Origin: Alphaproteobacteria bacterium
GTDB taxonomy: Bacteria > Pseudomonadota > Alphaproteobacteria > UBA8366
Length of the DNA stretch: 5,360 bases
Reading direction: 5' to 3'
Assembly: GCA_018665505.1 (NCBI GenBank)
Contig: JABJCS010000408.1
Location: forward strand, 1-5,360
A program made the position numbers and the translations under genes. Position 1 is the stretch's first letter. Each line of letters opens with the position of its first letter. The notes beneath the pieces were generated by a model, which worked only from the letters and a program-made list of their open reading frames with translations, was not told the DNA's origin and made no database searches. Below, piece after piece: positions 1 to 5,360 of this stretch.

Positions 1-314
1 AACCGCGCCATGTTTTCGCGTTTCAGGTAGCTTTGACTCATGAGCAAGGTCACGAACGAGCCAAGAAGTACCAGCAGCTTCATATAAATGGCAAAGTCAT
101 CACTGACGAATTGGCCATTGAAACCACTCATCGGCTTACCACGCATCGAGACCAGCAGGATGCCGACAATGATCAATGACGTAAGCGACAGAACATGAAC
201 GACTGAAAGGGCTTTTTTCTCGTTAACGAAAACACCGACCATCATGAAGGCCATCGCCGAACACGCGAGAAAGATTTCGGGGAGAGCTGGGTAGAAGTTG
301 GGCATATCGGTCAT
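1..314 (-). CDS. nuoN: NADH-quinone oxidoreductase subunit N (NuoN), N-terminal part, cut by window edge
   Basis: Reading the minus strand from ATG 314 gives 104 complete codons with no stop up to the window edge; the full family protein is about 480 residues, so roughly a fifth is visible. NuoN is the ND2/Nqo14 homologue, the proximal of the three antiporter-like channels of complex I, next to NuoK. The opening MTDMPNFYPALPEIFLACSA carries the LPEIFL motif typical of alphaproteobacterial NuoN. Hydrophobic segments lie at about residues 10-30, 37-56 and 79-93. Between the last two comes FNGQFVSDDFAIYMKLL, the usual loop with an F-x-D-x-F/FA-type pattern, followed by MSQSYLKRENMAR. The channel-core glutamate and lysines lie beyond the edge and cannot be checked. 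The gene follows nuoM by 11 bases with a ribosome site at the nuoM stop. A second ATG at 305 is possible. Confidence 0.95.
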   Translation of the reverse strand, partial: MTDMPNFYPALPEIFLACSAMAFMMVGVFVNEKKALSVVHVLSLTSLIIVGILLVSMRGKPMSGFNGQFVSDDFAIYMKLLVLLGSFVTLLMSQSYLKRENMAR

Positions 315-322
315 CTCTAGGT

Positions 323-327
323 TCCCT
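323..327 (-). promoter_or_regulatory. Ribosome binding site of nuoN, overlapping the nuoM stop
   Basis: AGGGA on the minus strand begins within the nuoM TAG stop and lies 8 bases before the ATG at 314-312. This spacing supports the first ATG rather than the in-frame ATG three codons later (305). Confidence 0.55.
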
Positions 328-1852
328 ACTTCAACGCCGTCGTTACGGAACTGTCCGCGGCTGCCGCAAGGGCCGCGTTATAATCCTTCACTAAATTCAC
401 AACCGACGCATCCATCACATCCAAGAACGAAGCAGGATAAATTCCCATCCACAATACGAGTACGATGAGCGGTGCGAAAATTATGATCTCTCGACGGTCG
501 AGGTCGAGAATTTTCATCAAATGTTCTTTGGTCAATTCACCAAAGATCACCCTCCGATAGAGATACAGCATATATGCCGCGCCGAGCACCATACCGATTG
601 CAATCAGCACCGCGACCCATGTATTGGCCTTAAATGCACCCACAAGGATCAGAATTTCGCCGACGAATCCGCTGGTTCCCGGGAGCCCAACCGATGCCAA
701 AGCAAAGAACAAAAAGACGAAAGCGTAGAGCGGCATCCGATGAACTAAGCCGCCATATGTGTCGATCTCGCGCGAATGTATGCGGTCGTAGACAACGCCG
801 ACACATAGGAACAACGCGGCCGAGACCAAACCGTGGCTCAGCATTTGGAGAATCGAACCGGCGACAGCTTGTTCGTTACCCGCAAAAATTCCGACCGTAA
901 CAAACGCCATATGAGCGATCGATGAATACGCGATCAGTTTCTTCATGTCTTCCTGCGCCAGCGCAACAAGCGACGTATAGATCACCGCGATGACGCTGAG
1001 GCCGTAAATCAAAGGCGTGAAGAATTCGGATGCCTCCGGCAGCATCGGCAAGGAGAAGCGCAAGAATCCGTAACCGCCCATCTTCAGCAAAACGCCCGCC
1101 AAGATCACCGAGCCAGCAGTCGGTGCCTCGACGTGAGCATCCGGCAACCACGTATGGACGGGCCACATAGGCACTTTGACGGCAAATGAGGCAAAGAACG
1201 CAAGCCACATCCAATATTGCAGCTCGATTGGGAAATTGAATGCCATGAGCGTTGGAATATCGGTCGTACCCGCTTGGAAATAAGCGACCATAATGGCCAA
1301 AAGCATCAAGACGGAGCCGAGCAGCGTGTATAGGAAGAACTTAAAGGCCGCATAGACCCGACGCGCTCCACCCCAGACACCAATGATCAGGAACATCGGG
1401 ATCAGAACCGCCTCGAAGAAGATGTAAAAGACCACAAAGTCCAGCGCACAGAACATGCCCACCATCATCGTCTCAAGGACGAGGAAGGCGATCATGTACT
1501 CTTTCACTTTCTCCTGAATGGCGTTCCAACTCGCCAGAATACAGATCGGCGTCAGCAACGTGGACAACAGCACAAAGAAGACCGAAATACCGTCGACGCC
1601 CATGTGATAGTTGATATTGAACGCCGGCATCCATTGCGCCTTCTCGACGAACTGGAAGGCATGCGTTGAATTATCGAAGCCGGTCCAAATGAAGATCGAG
1701 ATCACTAAATTGATCAACGACGTCCAAAGGGCGCTCCAACGGGCGTTATTGGCAGTCTCTTCCGCACTGCCGCGCACCAGCAATAAGATCAGCAGTGCCC
1801 CGACAAGCGGTAAGAAGGTTACTATACTAAGGATCGGCATATCGCTGGCCAT
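326..1852 (-). CDS. nuoM: NADH-quinone oxidoreductase subunit M (NuoM), middle antiporter-like proton channel
   Basis: This 508-residue protein is the ND4/Nqo13 homologue and lies between NuoL and NuoN in the membrane arm. It has about fourteen hydrophobic segments. The expected functional residues are Glu147 in [16 protein letters not shown], Lys226 in [22 protein letters not shown], Lys257 in VLLKMGGYG, His340 in [13 protein letters not shown] and Glu399 in [10 protein letters not shown]; they correspond to the proton-path residues of E. coli NuoM. The quinone-oxidoreductase core spans about 130-420. The frame is open a further 35 codons upstream to an ATG at 1957, but that extension is arginine- and cysteine-rich, lies inside nuoL and is not NuoM-like. 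The start [16 protein letters not shown] at 1852 resembles alphaproteobacterial NuoM openings and has a ribosome site. An alternative is ATG 1840 (MPILSIV). The C-terminus ends in an alanine-rich tail, and the TAG stop is 11 bases before nuoN. Confidence 0.97.
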   Translation of the reverse strand: MASDMPILSIVTFLPLVGALLILLLVRGSAEETANNARWSALWTSLINLVISIFIWTGFDNSTHAFQFVEKAQWMPAFNINYHMGVDGISVFFVLLSTLLTPICILASWNAIQEKVKEYMIAFLVLETMMVGMFCALDFVVFYIFFEAVLIPMFLIIGVWGGARRVYAAFKFFLYTLLGSVLMLLAIMVAYFQAGTTDIPTLMAFNFPIELQYWMWLAFFASFAVKVPMWPVHTWLPDAHVEAPTAGSVILAGVLLKMGGYGFLRFSLPMLPEASEFFTPLIYGLSVIAVIYTSLVALAQEDMKKLIAYSSIAHMAFVTVGIFAGNEQAVAGSILQMLSHGLVSAALFLCVGVVYDRIHSREIDTYGGLVHRMPLYAFVFLFFALASVGLPGTSGFVGEILILVGAFKANTWVAVLIAIGMVLGAAYMLYLYRRVIFGELTKEHLMKILDLDRREIIIFAPLIVLVLWMGIYPASFLDVMDASVVNLVKDYNAALAAAADSSVTTALK

Positions 1853-1855
1853 CGT

Positions 1856-1864
1856 TCCTACCCC
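1856..1864 (-). promoter_or_regulatory. Ribosome binding site of nuoM, spanning the nuoL stop
   Basis: GGGGTAGGA on the minus strand includes the nuoL TAG stop. The AGGA is only 3 bases and the GGGG is 8 bases before the ATG at 1852-1850. Either core could pair with 16S rRNA. The next in-frame ATG (1840) would be 15 bases from AGGA, so this tract favours the 1852 start. Confidence 0.5.
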
Positions 1865-3807
1865 GCCGTTCCGACGGCCATATACCAGGTGACCAGCAAA
1901 ACAACACCGATCATCATGGCGAAAGCATAGTGATAAACGTAGCCGCTCTGCAGCCAACTCATGCGCGACGCCACGCGACGCGTAACCGCCGCGATCCCAT
2001 CCGGCCCGAAGCCGTCAATGATCGCGCCATCGCCCTTCTTCCAAAACAGGTTACCCAACCAGAATGCAGGCCGGACGAAAATGCGATCGTATAATTCGTC
2101 GAAATACCATTTGTTCAAGCTGAACGCATAAAGCTCTTTGTGATAGTTCATCCACCGGTCCGCCATACCGGGATTTTGGATGTACATCCGATAGGCGAGC
2201 CAAATACCGCCGGCTCCCATAAAGAGCGGCAAGAGCTTTATGAACAGCGGCACGTTATGGGCCTCCGCGAGGGCTGTATGTGTCGGCAGAACTTTCAACG
2301 ACTCACCCCAGAAGGCACCGTATCCGTTGCCGATAAAGGCATCGTGTCCAACGAAACCGGCGACAATTGCGCCAATTGCAAGAACCGCGAGGGGCACCGT
2401 CATGATCTTCGGAGATTCGTGGACATGGGCAAATACCCGTTCGTCCGCCCGCGTTTTACCATGGAATGTCATGAACAACAGTCGCCAGGAATAGAAGGCC
2501 GTCATGAACGCAGCTGCAATACCAAGCCAGAATGCGTAATAACCAACACCGCTATTTGCGGCCCAGGTTGATTCGAGAATGACGTCCTTTGAATAGAACC
2601 CGGCAAAACCAAAGACGCCTGGTATGCCGACGCCCGCAAGCGCCAAACTACCTATCCACATGTAGGTATAAGTGACCGGAATGTGCTTCCAGATACCGCC
2701 CATCTTACGCATATCTTGTTCGTCGGACATGGCGTGAATGACGCAGCCCGAGCCTAAGAACAACAACGCTTTGAAGAAGGCATGTGTGAAAAGGTGGAAC
2801 ATCGCGGCGCCATAGGCCGAGACGCCGGCGGCGAAGAACATGTAGCCAAGCTGCGAGCACGTCGAATAGGCGATCACCCGCTTGATGTCGTTTTGCGTCA
2901 ATCCGACGGTTGCCGCGAAGAACGCGGTCGAGGCGCCCACCACGGTAACGACCATCAACGCCGTCTCTGAGTATTCGAACATTGGTGACAAACGGCAGAC
3001 CATAAAGACACCAGCTGTCACCATCGTCGCCGCATGGATAAGGGCCGAGACCGGTGTCGGGCCCTCCATCGCGTCCGGCAGCCAAGTATGCAGGCCCAGT
3101 TGCGCCGACTTGCCCATCGCCCCCATGAAGAGCAGCAGGCAAATCACTGTGATCGCGTGAAAATCCCAACTCAAGAAGACCAGGCTGGCGTTCGCTTGAC
3201 CAGGTACGGCAGCGAATATCGTGTCTAAATTGACCGTGTCGAAAAGAACAAATGTGCCGAAGATACCAAGGGCAAAACCGAAATCACCAACACGATTGAC
3301 CAAGAATGCCTTAATGGCGGCCGCATTTGCTGACGGCTTGTTATACCAGAATCCAATCAGCAAATATGAGGCCAATCCCACCCCTTCCCAACCAAAGAAC
3401 AGTTGGACGAGATTATCGGATGTCACCAGCATCAGCATGAAGAACGTGAACAGGCTGAGATACGAGAAGAATCTGGGAATACCCGTATCGTGATGCATGT
3501 AGCCGATGGAATACCAATGGACGACGGAAGAGACGGTCGTCACGACGACCAACATCACCGCCGTCAACTGATCCATCTTCAGAGCCCAAGAAAACTCAAA
3601 ATCGCCGACGTCGATCCAAGTGAAAAGCTCGACTGAGCGCGGCCCGGCCCCATAGATGATGTCAAAGAACAGCATCCAAGAGAAAACGCCCGACAGGGTC
3701 AAAAGACTTGAGGTCAGGATAGACGAGCCTTTATCGCCGATGATACGCCCAAAAAAGCCGGCGATTATAGCGCCGATCAGCGGCAGAAATACGATAGCGA
3801 CTTCCAT
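1858..3807 (-). CDS. nuoL: NADH-quinone oxidoreductase subunit L (NuoL), distal antiporter-like proton channel
   Basis: This is the ND5/Nqo12 homologue, 649 residues from the chosen ATG, at the far tip of the complex I membrane arm. The N-terminal NADH-Ubiquinone_oxred domain (about 65-115) leads into the Mrp-antiporter-like proton-channel core (about 130-420). Visible functional residues are Glu141 in [16 protein letters not shown], Lys166 in [14 protein letters not shown], Lys233 in [20 protein letters not shown], His258 in [13 protein letters not shown], Lys346 in [12 protein letters not shown] and Lys407-Asp408 in GFYSKDVIL. These match the key charged chain known from E. coli NuoL. Residues about 543-620 are amphipathic and should form the long lateral helix HL, and 623-643 form the last membrane anchor. 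A TTG two codons upstream (3813) is in frame but less well spaced from the ribosome site, and [13 protein letters not shown] resembles normal NuoL starts. The TAG stop lies 5 bases before nuoM. Confidence 0.97.
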   Translation of the reverse strand: MEVAIVFLPLIGAIIAGFFGRIIGDKGSSILTSSLLTLSGVFSWMLFFDIIYGAGPRSVELFTWIDVGDFEFSWALKMDQLTAVMLVVVTTVSSVVHWYSIGYMHHDTGIPRFFSYLSLFTFFMLMLVTSDNLVQLFFGWEGVGLASYLLIGFWYNKPSANAAAIKAFLVNRVGDFGFALGIFGTFVLFDTVNLDTIFAAVPGQANASLVFLSWDFHAITVICLLLFMGAMGKSAQLGLHTWLPDAMEGPTPVSALIHAATMVTAGVFMVCRLSPMFEYSETALMVVTVVGASTAFFAATVGLTQNDIKRVIAYSTCSQLGYMFFAAGVSAYGAAMFHLFTHAFFKALLFLGSGCVIHAMSDEQDMRKMGGIWKHIPVTYTYMWIGSLALAGVGIPGVFGFAGFYSKDVILESTWAANSGVGYYAFWLGIAAAFMTAFYSWRLLFMTFHGKTRADERVFAHVHESPKIMTVPLAVLAIGAIVAGFVGHDAFIGNGYGAFWGESLKVLPTHTALAEAHNVPLFIKLLPLFMGAGGIWLAYRMYIQNPGMADRWMNYHKELYAFSLNKWYFDELYDRIFVRPAFWLGNLFWKKGDGAIIDGFGPDGIAAVTRRVASRMSWLQSGYVYHYAFAMMIGVVLLVTWYMAVGTAG

Positions 3808-3813
3808 CCCCAA

Positions 3814-4125
3814 TCAGCCCTTCATCAAATTGACGTCTTCGACCGCGATGGACCCGCGGTTTCGATAATACGTCACGAGGATCGCTAGCCCGATGGCCGC
3901 TTCCGCGGCGGCGACAGTCAACACGAACATCGCGAAGACTTGGCCTACAAGGTCCTGTAATTGCGTGGAAAAAGCGACCATGTTGATATTGACGGCGAGG
4001 AGCATCAGCTCAATCGACATCAAAATGATGATCACGTTTTTCCGGTTCAGGAACACGCCGAATAAGCCCAGCGTAAACAGAATTGCGGCAACCGTCAGAT
4101 AGTGGCCGAGGCCGATTTCAAGCAT
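3814..4125 (-). CDS. nuoK: NADH-quinone oxidoreductase subunit K (NuoK)
   Basis: This 103-residue protein is the ND4L/Nqo11 homologue, a small three-helix subunit of the complex I membrane arm between NuoJ and NuoN. Membrane segments lie at about residues 7-25, 30-50 and 61-86. Two buried glutamates essential for proton translocation in this family are present: Glu39 in [13 protein letters not shown] and Glu75 in [12 protein letters not shown], corresponding to Glu36 and Glu72 of the Escherichia coli protein. The FLNRKN loop between helices one and two is also typical. Length is at the family norm of about 100. The start ATG overlaps the nuoJ stop by one base and is preceded by GGGGAG; the TGA stop is 6 bases before the preferred nuoL ATG. 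Function is therefore tightly linked to its neighbours at both RNA and protein level. Confidence 0.98.
   Translation of the reverse strand: MLEIGLGHYLTVAAILFTLGLFGVFLNRKNVIIILMSIELMLLAVNINMVAFSTQLQDLVGQVFAMFVLTVAAAEAAIGLAILVTYYRNRGSIAVEDVNLMKG
3818..3823 (-). promoter_or_regulatory. Ribosome binding site deciding the nuoL start
   Basis: GAAGGG on the minus strand ends 10 bases before the ATG at 3807-3805 but only 4 bases before the in-frame TTG at 3813-3811. The spacing therefore favours the ATG. The site lies in the last codons of nuoK, consistent with coupled translation. Confidence 0.55.
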
Positions 4126-4739
4126 CAGATGCCACTCCCCGATTCTACCTTAACAAGTTCTACGGCATCTTCGCGGCGACGCGCCAATTGATCGGAGATG
4201 CGTTGCTTCCGCACACCGGGTCGTTGACGCAAGGTCAGCACGATGGCCCCGACCATAGCGACCAGCAAAATCAGTCCGGCAGCTTGGAAGAAATATATAT
4301 ACTTTGTGTAGATCAACCGCCCGAGCGCCAAGGTGTTGCTTACCTCCGCCGGCGGTGGAATTGGCGAAGACGCAACACCCGTTGTACCAGGTGCTGCAAT
4401 CCAACTGCCGAGGATCAGTATTAACTCGGCGAGCAAAATGATGCCGATCAAGCCGCCGATCGGCATGTATTGCAGGAACCCTTGCCGGAGCTCGGCGAAA
4501 TTAATGTCTAGCATCATAACGACGAACAAGAATAACACCGCCACAGCGCCGACATAGACGACCACCAGAATCATCGCGAGAAATTCGGCCCCCATCAACA
4601 CGAACAGTCCCGCAGCATTGAAGAATGCGAGAATGAGGAAAAGCACGGAGTGCACCGGATTGCGGGCGGAAATCACCATTACGCCCGACGCGATTGCGAC
4701 GAACGCAAAGAGATAGAACGCCAATCCCTGTACGATCAT
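4125..4739 (-). CDS. nuoJ: NADH-quinone oxidoreductase subunit J (NuoJ)
   Basis: This 204-residue inner-membrane protein is the ND6/Nqo10 homologue of complex I. It lies beside NuoK and NuoH and helps couple quinone chemistry to proton movement. Five hydrophobic segments can be seen at about residues 5-23, 29-48, 54-77, 92-114 and 149-170. The third contains the family hallmark, [20 protein letters not shown] (51-70), a glycine-containing helix with Tyr62 in the region where structures show a pi-bulge. A polar, proline-containing loop (about 116-147, including IPPPAEVSN) separates helices four and five. The tail after residue 170 is basic then acidic and probably faces the cytoplasm. Length is normal for alphaproteobacteria. 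The start ATG has a strong ribosome site. The TGA stop shares its last base with the nuoK start (TGATG), suggesting translational coupling. Confidence 0.97.
   Translation of the reverse strand: MIVQGLAFYLFAFVAIASGVMVISARNPVHSVLFLILAFFNAAGLFVLMGAEFLAMILVVVYVGAVAVLFLFVVMMLDINFAELRQGFLQYMPIGGLIGIILLAELILILGSWIAAPGTTGVASSPIPPPAEVSNTLALGRLIYTKYIYFFQAAGLILLVAMVGAIVLTLRQRPGVRKQRISDQLARRREDAVELVKVESGSGI
4135..4140 (-). promoter_or_regulatory. Ribosome binding site of nuoK, inside the end of nuoJ
   Basis: GGGGAG on the minus strand lies 9 bases before the nuoK ATG, within the last codons of nuoJ (the Ser-Gly-Ser-Gly-Ile tail). It supports the start that overlaps the nuoJ stop by one base. Confidence 0.6.
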
Positions 4740-4742
4740 TTA

Positions 4743-4755
4743 CCTTCCCTCTCCC
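4743..4755 (-). promoter_or_regulatory. Ribosome binding site of nuoJ
   Basis: A strong purine tract reading GGGAGAGGGAAGG on the minus strand lies just ahead of the nuoJ ATG (4739-4737). Measured from the GAGGG core the spacing is 7 bases; the AAGG at its end is only 3 bases away. It is the richest such tract in the window and fits the fact that nuoJ is the only complete gene here, apart from nuoI, not tightly joined to its predecessor. Confidence 0.7.
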
Positions 4756-4777
4756 GGTCCACCCAAAACATGATTCT

Positions 4778-4799
4778 GCGCTGCGCCGGGTCGCAACGC
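4778..4799 (-). other. Possible hairpin in the nuoI-nuoJ spacer
   Basis: On the transcript strand GCGTTGC (4799-4793) can pair with GCAGCGC (4784-4778), giving a 7-base-pair stem with one G-U pair and an 8-base loop. It begins about ten bases after the nuoI stop. No U-run follows directly, so it is not an intrinsic terminator. It could protect mRNA ends or be chance; the spacer is GC-rich here. Pairing was found by eye and no folding energy was computed. Confidence 0.3.
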
Positions 4800-4808
4800 G
4801 CAATCTCT

Positions 4809-5297
4809 CTAACGATACGGTGCATCCAATTCAAGATTGGCTGCGACTTCATGCTCCCAACGATCACCGTTATCGAGCAATTTTTCTTTGTTATAGAACA
4901 ATTCTTCCCGCGTTTCGGTCGCGTACTCGAAGTTCGGTCCCTCAACGATGGCATCGACCGGACATGCTTCCTGGCAGAAGCCGCAATAAATGCACTTGGT
5001 CATGTCGATGTCGTAGCGAGTCGTCCGCCGACTACCATCTTCACGAGGTTCCGCTTCAATGGTAATTGCCAACGCGGGACACACAGCTTCACAAAGCTTA
5101 CAGGCAATGCAACGCTCTTCACCGTTCGGATAGCGACGCAAGACATGCTCGCCACGGAATCGCGGCGAAAGCGGGCCTTTTTCGTACGGATAATTAATCG
5201 TGTGTTTCGGCTTGAACATTGCCCGCAGGGTCAAGGACATCCCTTGGACAAGTTCGGCCAGAAGAAACGCGCGGGCCGTTCTATCGATAAACGCCAT
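4809..5297 (-). CDS. nuoI: NADH-quinone oxidoreductase subunit I (NuoI), two-[4Fe-4S] ferredoxin-like subunit
   Basis: This 162-residue protein is the TYKY/Nqo9 subunit of complex I. It sits in the connecting part of the peripheral arm and carries clusters N6a and N6b, which relay electrons towards cluster N2 and quinone. Two classic motifs are visible: [12 protein letters not shown] with cysteines 63, 66, 69 and 73, and [12 protein letters not shown] with cysteines 102, 105, 108 and 112. All eight cluster ligands are intact. The N-terminal 30 residues form the expected amphipathic helical region that lies on the membrane, followed by the conserved [18 protein letters not shown] stretch. The C-terminal part ([19 protein letters not shown]) is typical of alphaproteobacterial and mitochondrial homologues. 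Length matches that group. The start is ATG with a purine-rich site 7 bases upstream; the stop is TAG. It follows the presumed nuoH end by 36 bases and precedes nuoJ by 69 bases. Confidence 0.98.
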   Translation of the reverse strand: MAFIDRTARAFLLAELVQGMSLTLRAMFKPKHTINYPYEKGPLSPRFRGEHVLRRYPNGEERCIACKLCEAVCPALAITIEAEPREDGSRRTTRYDIDMTKCIYCGFCQEACPVDAIVEGPNFEYATETREELFYNKEKLLDNGDRWEHEVAANLELDAPYR

Positions 5298-5304
5298 AGG
5301 CCTA

Positions 5305-5313
5305 CTCTTTCTC
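5305..5313 (-). promoter_or_regulatory. Ribosome binding site of nuoI
   Basis: A purine tract reading GAGAAAGAG on the minus strand ends 7 bases before the nuoI ATG (5297-5295). It is a moderate Shine-Dalgarno match with good spacing and supports this start. Confidence 0.6.
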
Positions 5314-5333
5314 TAACACTGTGGGGCGATTAG

Positions 5334-5360
5334 TCATGCGCCACCTGTCGGGGGAACCAT
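5334..5360 (-). CDS. nuoH: Probable C-terminal end of NuoH (partial, cut by window edge)
   Basis: Upstream of nuoI, one minus-strand frame reads MVPPTGGA and then TGA at 5336-5334, leaving 36 bases before the nuoI start. In the usual alphaproteobacterial order the gene before nuoI is nuoH, the membrane subunit that helps form the quinone-binding chamber. A short, mildly hydrophobic, proline/glycine tail after the last membrane helix would be ordinary for that protein. The call rests on gene order rather than on recognisable NuoH motifs, because only eight codons are visible. The other two frames also stay open for 9 to 18 codons (stops at 5332-5330 and in the ribosome-site region), so the exact end is uncertain. 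The displayed methionine is internal, not a start. Confidence 0.45.
   Translation of the reverse strand: MVPPTGGA

Noticed and set aside
208..218. A-run (AAAAAAG) on the coding strand of nuoN, a potential slippery site
   Set aside because: It encodes Glu-Lys-Lys-Ala in a normal NuoN loop; no stop or frame change follows, so nothing suggests programmed frameshifting.
876..1214. Minus-strand open frame of 112 codons inside nuoM in another frame
   Set aside because: Fully within NuoM and rich in Arg, Cys and Gly, as expected for an out-of-frame shadow.
2140..2571. Plus-strand open frame of 143 codons antisense to nuoL
   Set aside because: Fully covered by NuoL, whose conserved residues show the minus strand is the coding one; the translated product has no family resemblance.
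2705..3169. Minus-strand open frame of 154 codons inside nuoL in another frame
   Set aside because: Overlaps the conserved proton-channel core of NuoL; composition is that of a shadow frame.
3750..3756. T-run on the minus strand after a GC-rich stretch near the nuoL start, resembling a terminator tail
   Set aside because: It lies within nuoL coding sequence (Gly-Phe-Phe-Gly), the preceding palindrome GCCGGC is too short to form a terminator stem, and termination there would block the operon.
3765..3770. TATAAT-like hexamer on the minus strand within the start of nuoL
   Set aside because: It encodes part of the first NuoL membrane helix, and no -35-like hexamer sits at the right distance upstream; a chance match.
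4650..5333. Plus-strand open frame of 227 codons antisense to nuoI and the start of nuoJ
   Set aside because: It lies opposite well-identified genes, has no recognisable domain, has irregular Cys/His/Arg-rich composition and shows no ribosome site that I can defend. Long antisense frames are common opposite coding DNA of this composition.

Overview
The window is an uninterrupted piece of a bacterial nuo operon (proton-pumping NADH:quinone oxidoreductase, respiratory complex I). Every gene is read from the minus strand, so transcription runs from high to low coordinates. The order is nuoH (last few codons only), nuoI, nuoJ, nuoK, nuoL, nuoM, nuoN (first 104 codons only). No gene outside complex I is present, and no RNA gene, mobile element, CRISPR array, terminator or clear promoter was seen.

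The source is most likely an alphaproteobacterium. NuoI is of the short 162-residue type, with a conserved stretch around its two CxxCxxCxxxCP ferredoxin motifs that I recall from Rhodospirillales- and Rhizobiales-type NuoI. The starts of NuoM and NuoN and the H-I-J-K-L-M-N order also fit. Base composition is close to balanced by eye, so this is not one of the very GC-rich members. I cannot name a genus from the sequence.

Layout, in transcription order. 5360-5334 is the probable end of nuoH. 5297-4809 is nuoI, the peripheral-arm subunit carrying clusters N6a and N6b. 4808-4740 is the only sizeable spacer (69 bases); it contains a possible small hairpin and the nuoJ ribosome binding site. 4739-4125 is nuoJ and 4125-3814 is nuoK; they share one base (TGATG). 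3807-1858 is nuoL, 1852-326 is nuoM, and 314 to the window edge is nuoN. From nuoJ to nuoN the gaps are an overlap of 1 base and spacers of 6, 5 and 11 bases, which points to one transcript with coupled translation.

The products form one machine. NuoI passes electrons towards the quinone site at the NuoH interface. NuoJ and NuoK link that site to the proton path. NuoL, NuoM and NuoN are the three antiporter-like proton channels, and NuoL also supplies the long lateral helix along the membrane arm. The key charged residues expected in NuoK, NuoL and NuoM are all present, so the complex looks functional.

I found no undescribed system here. The points worth checking are start-codon choices (nuoL, nuoM, nuoN), the nuoI-nuoJ spacer, and the long antisense frames, which are best explained as shadows.
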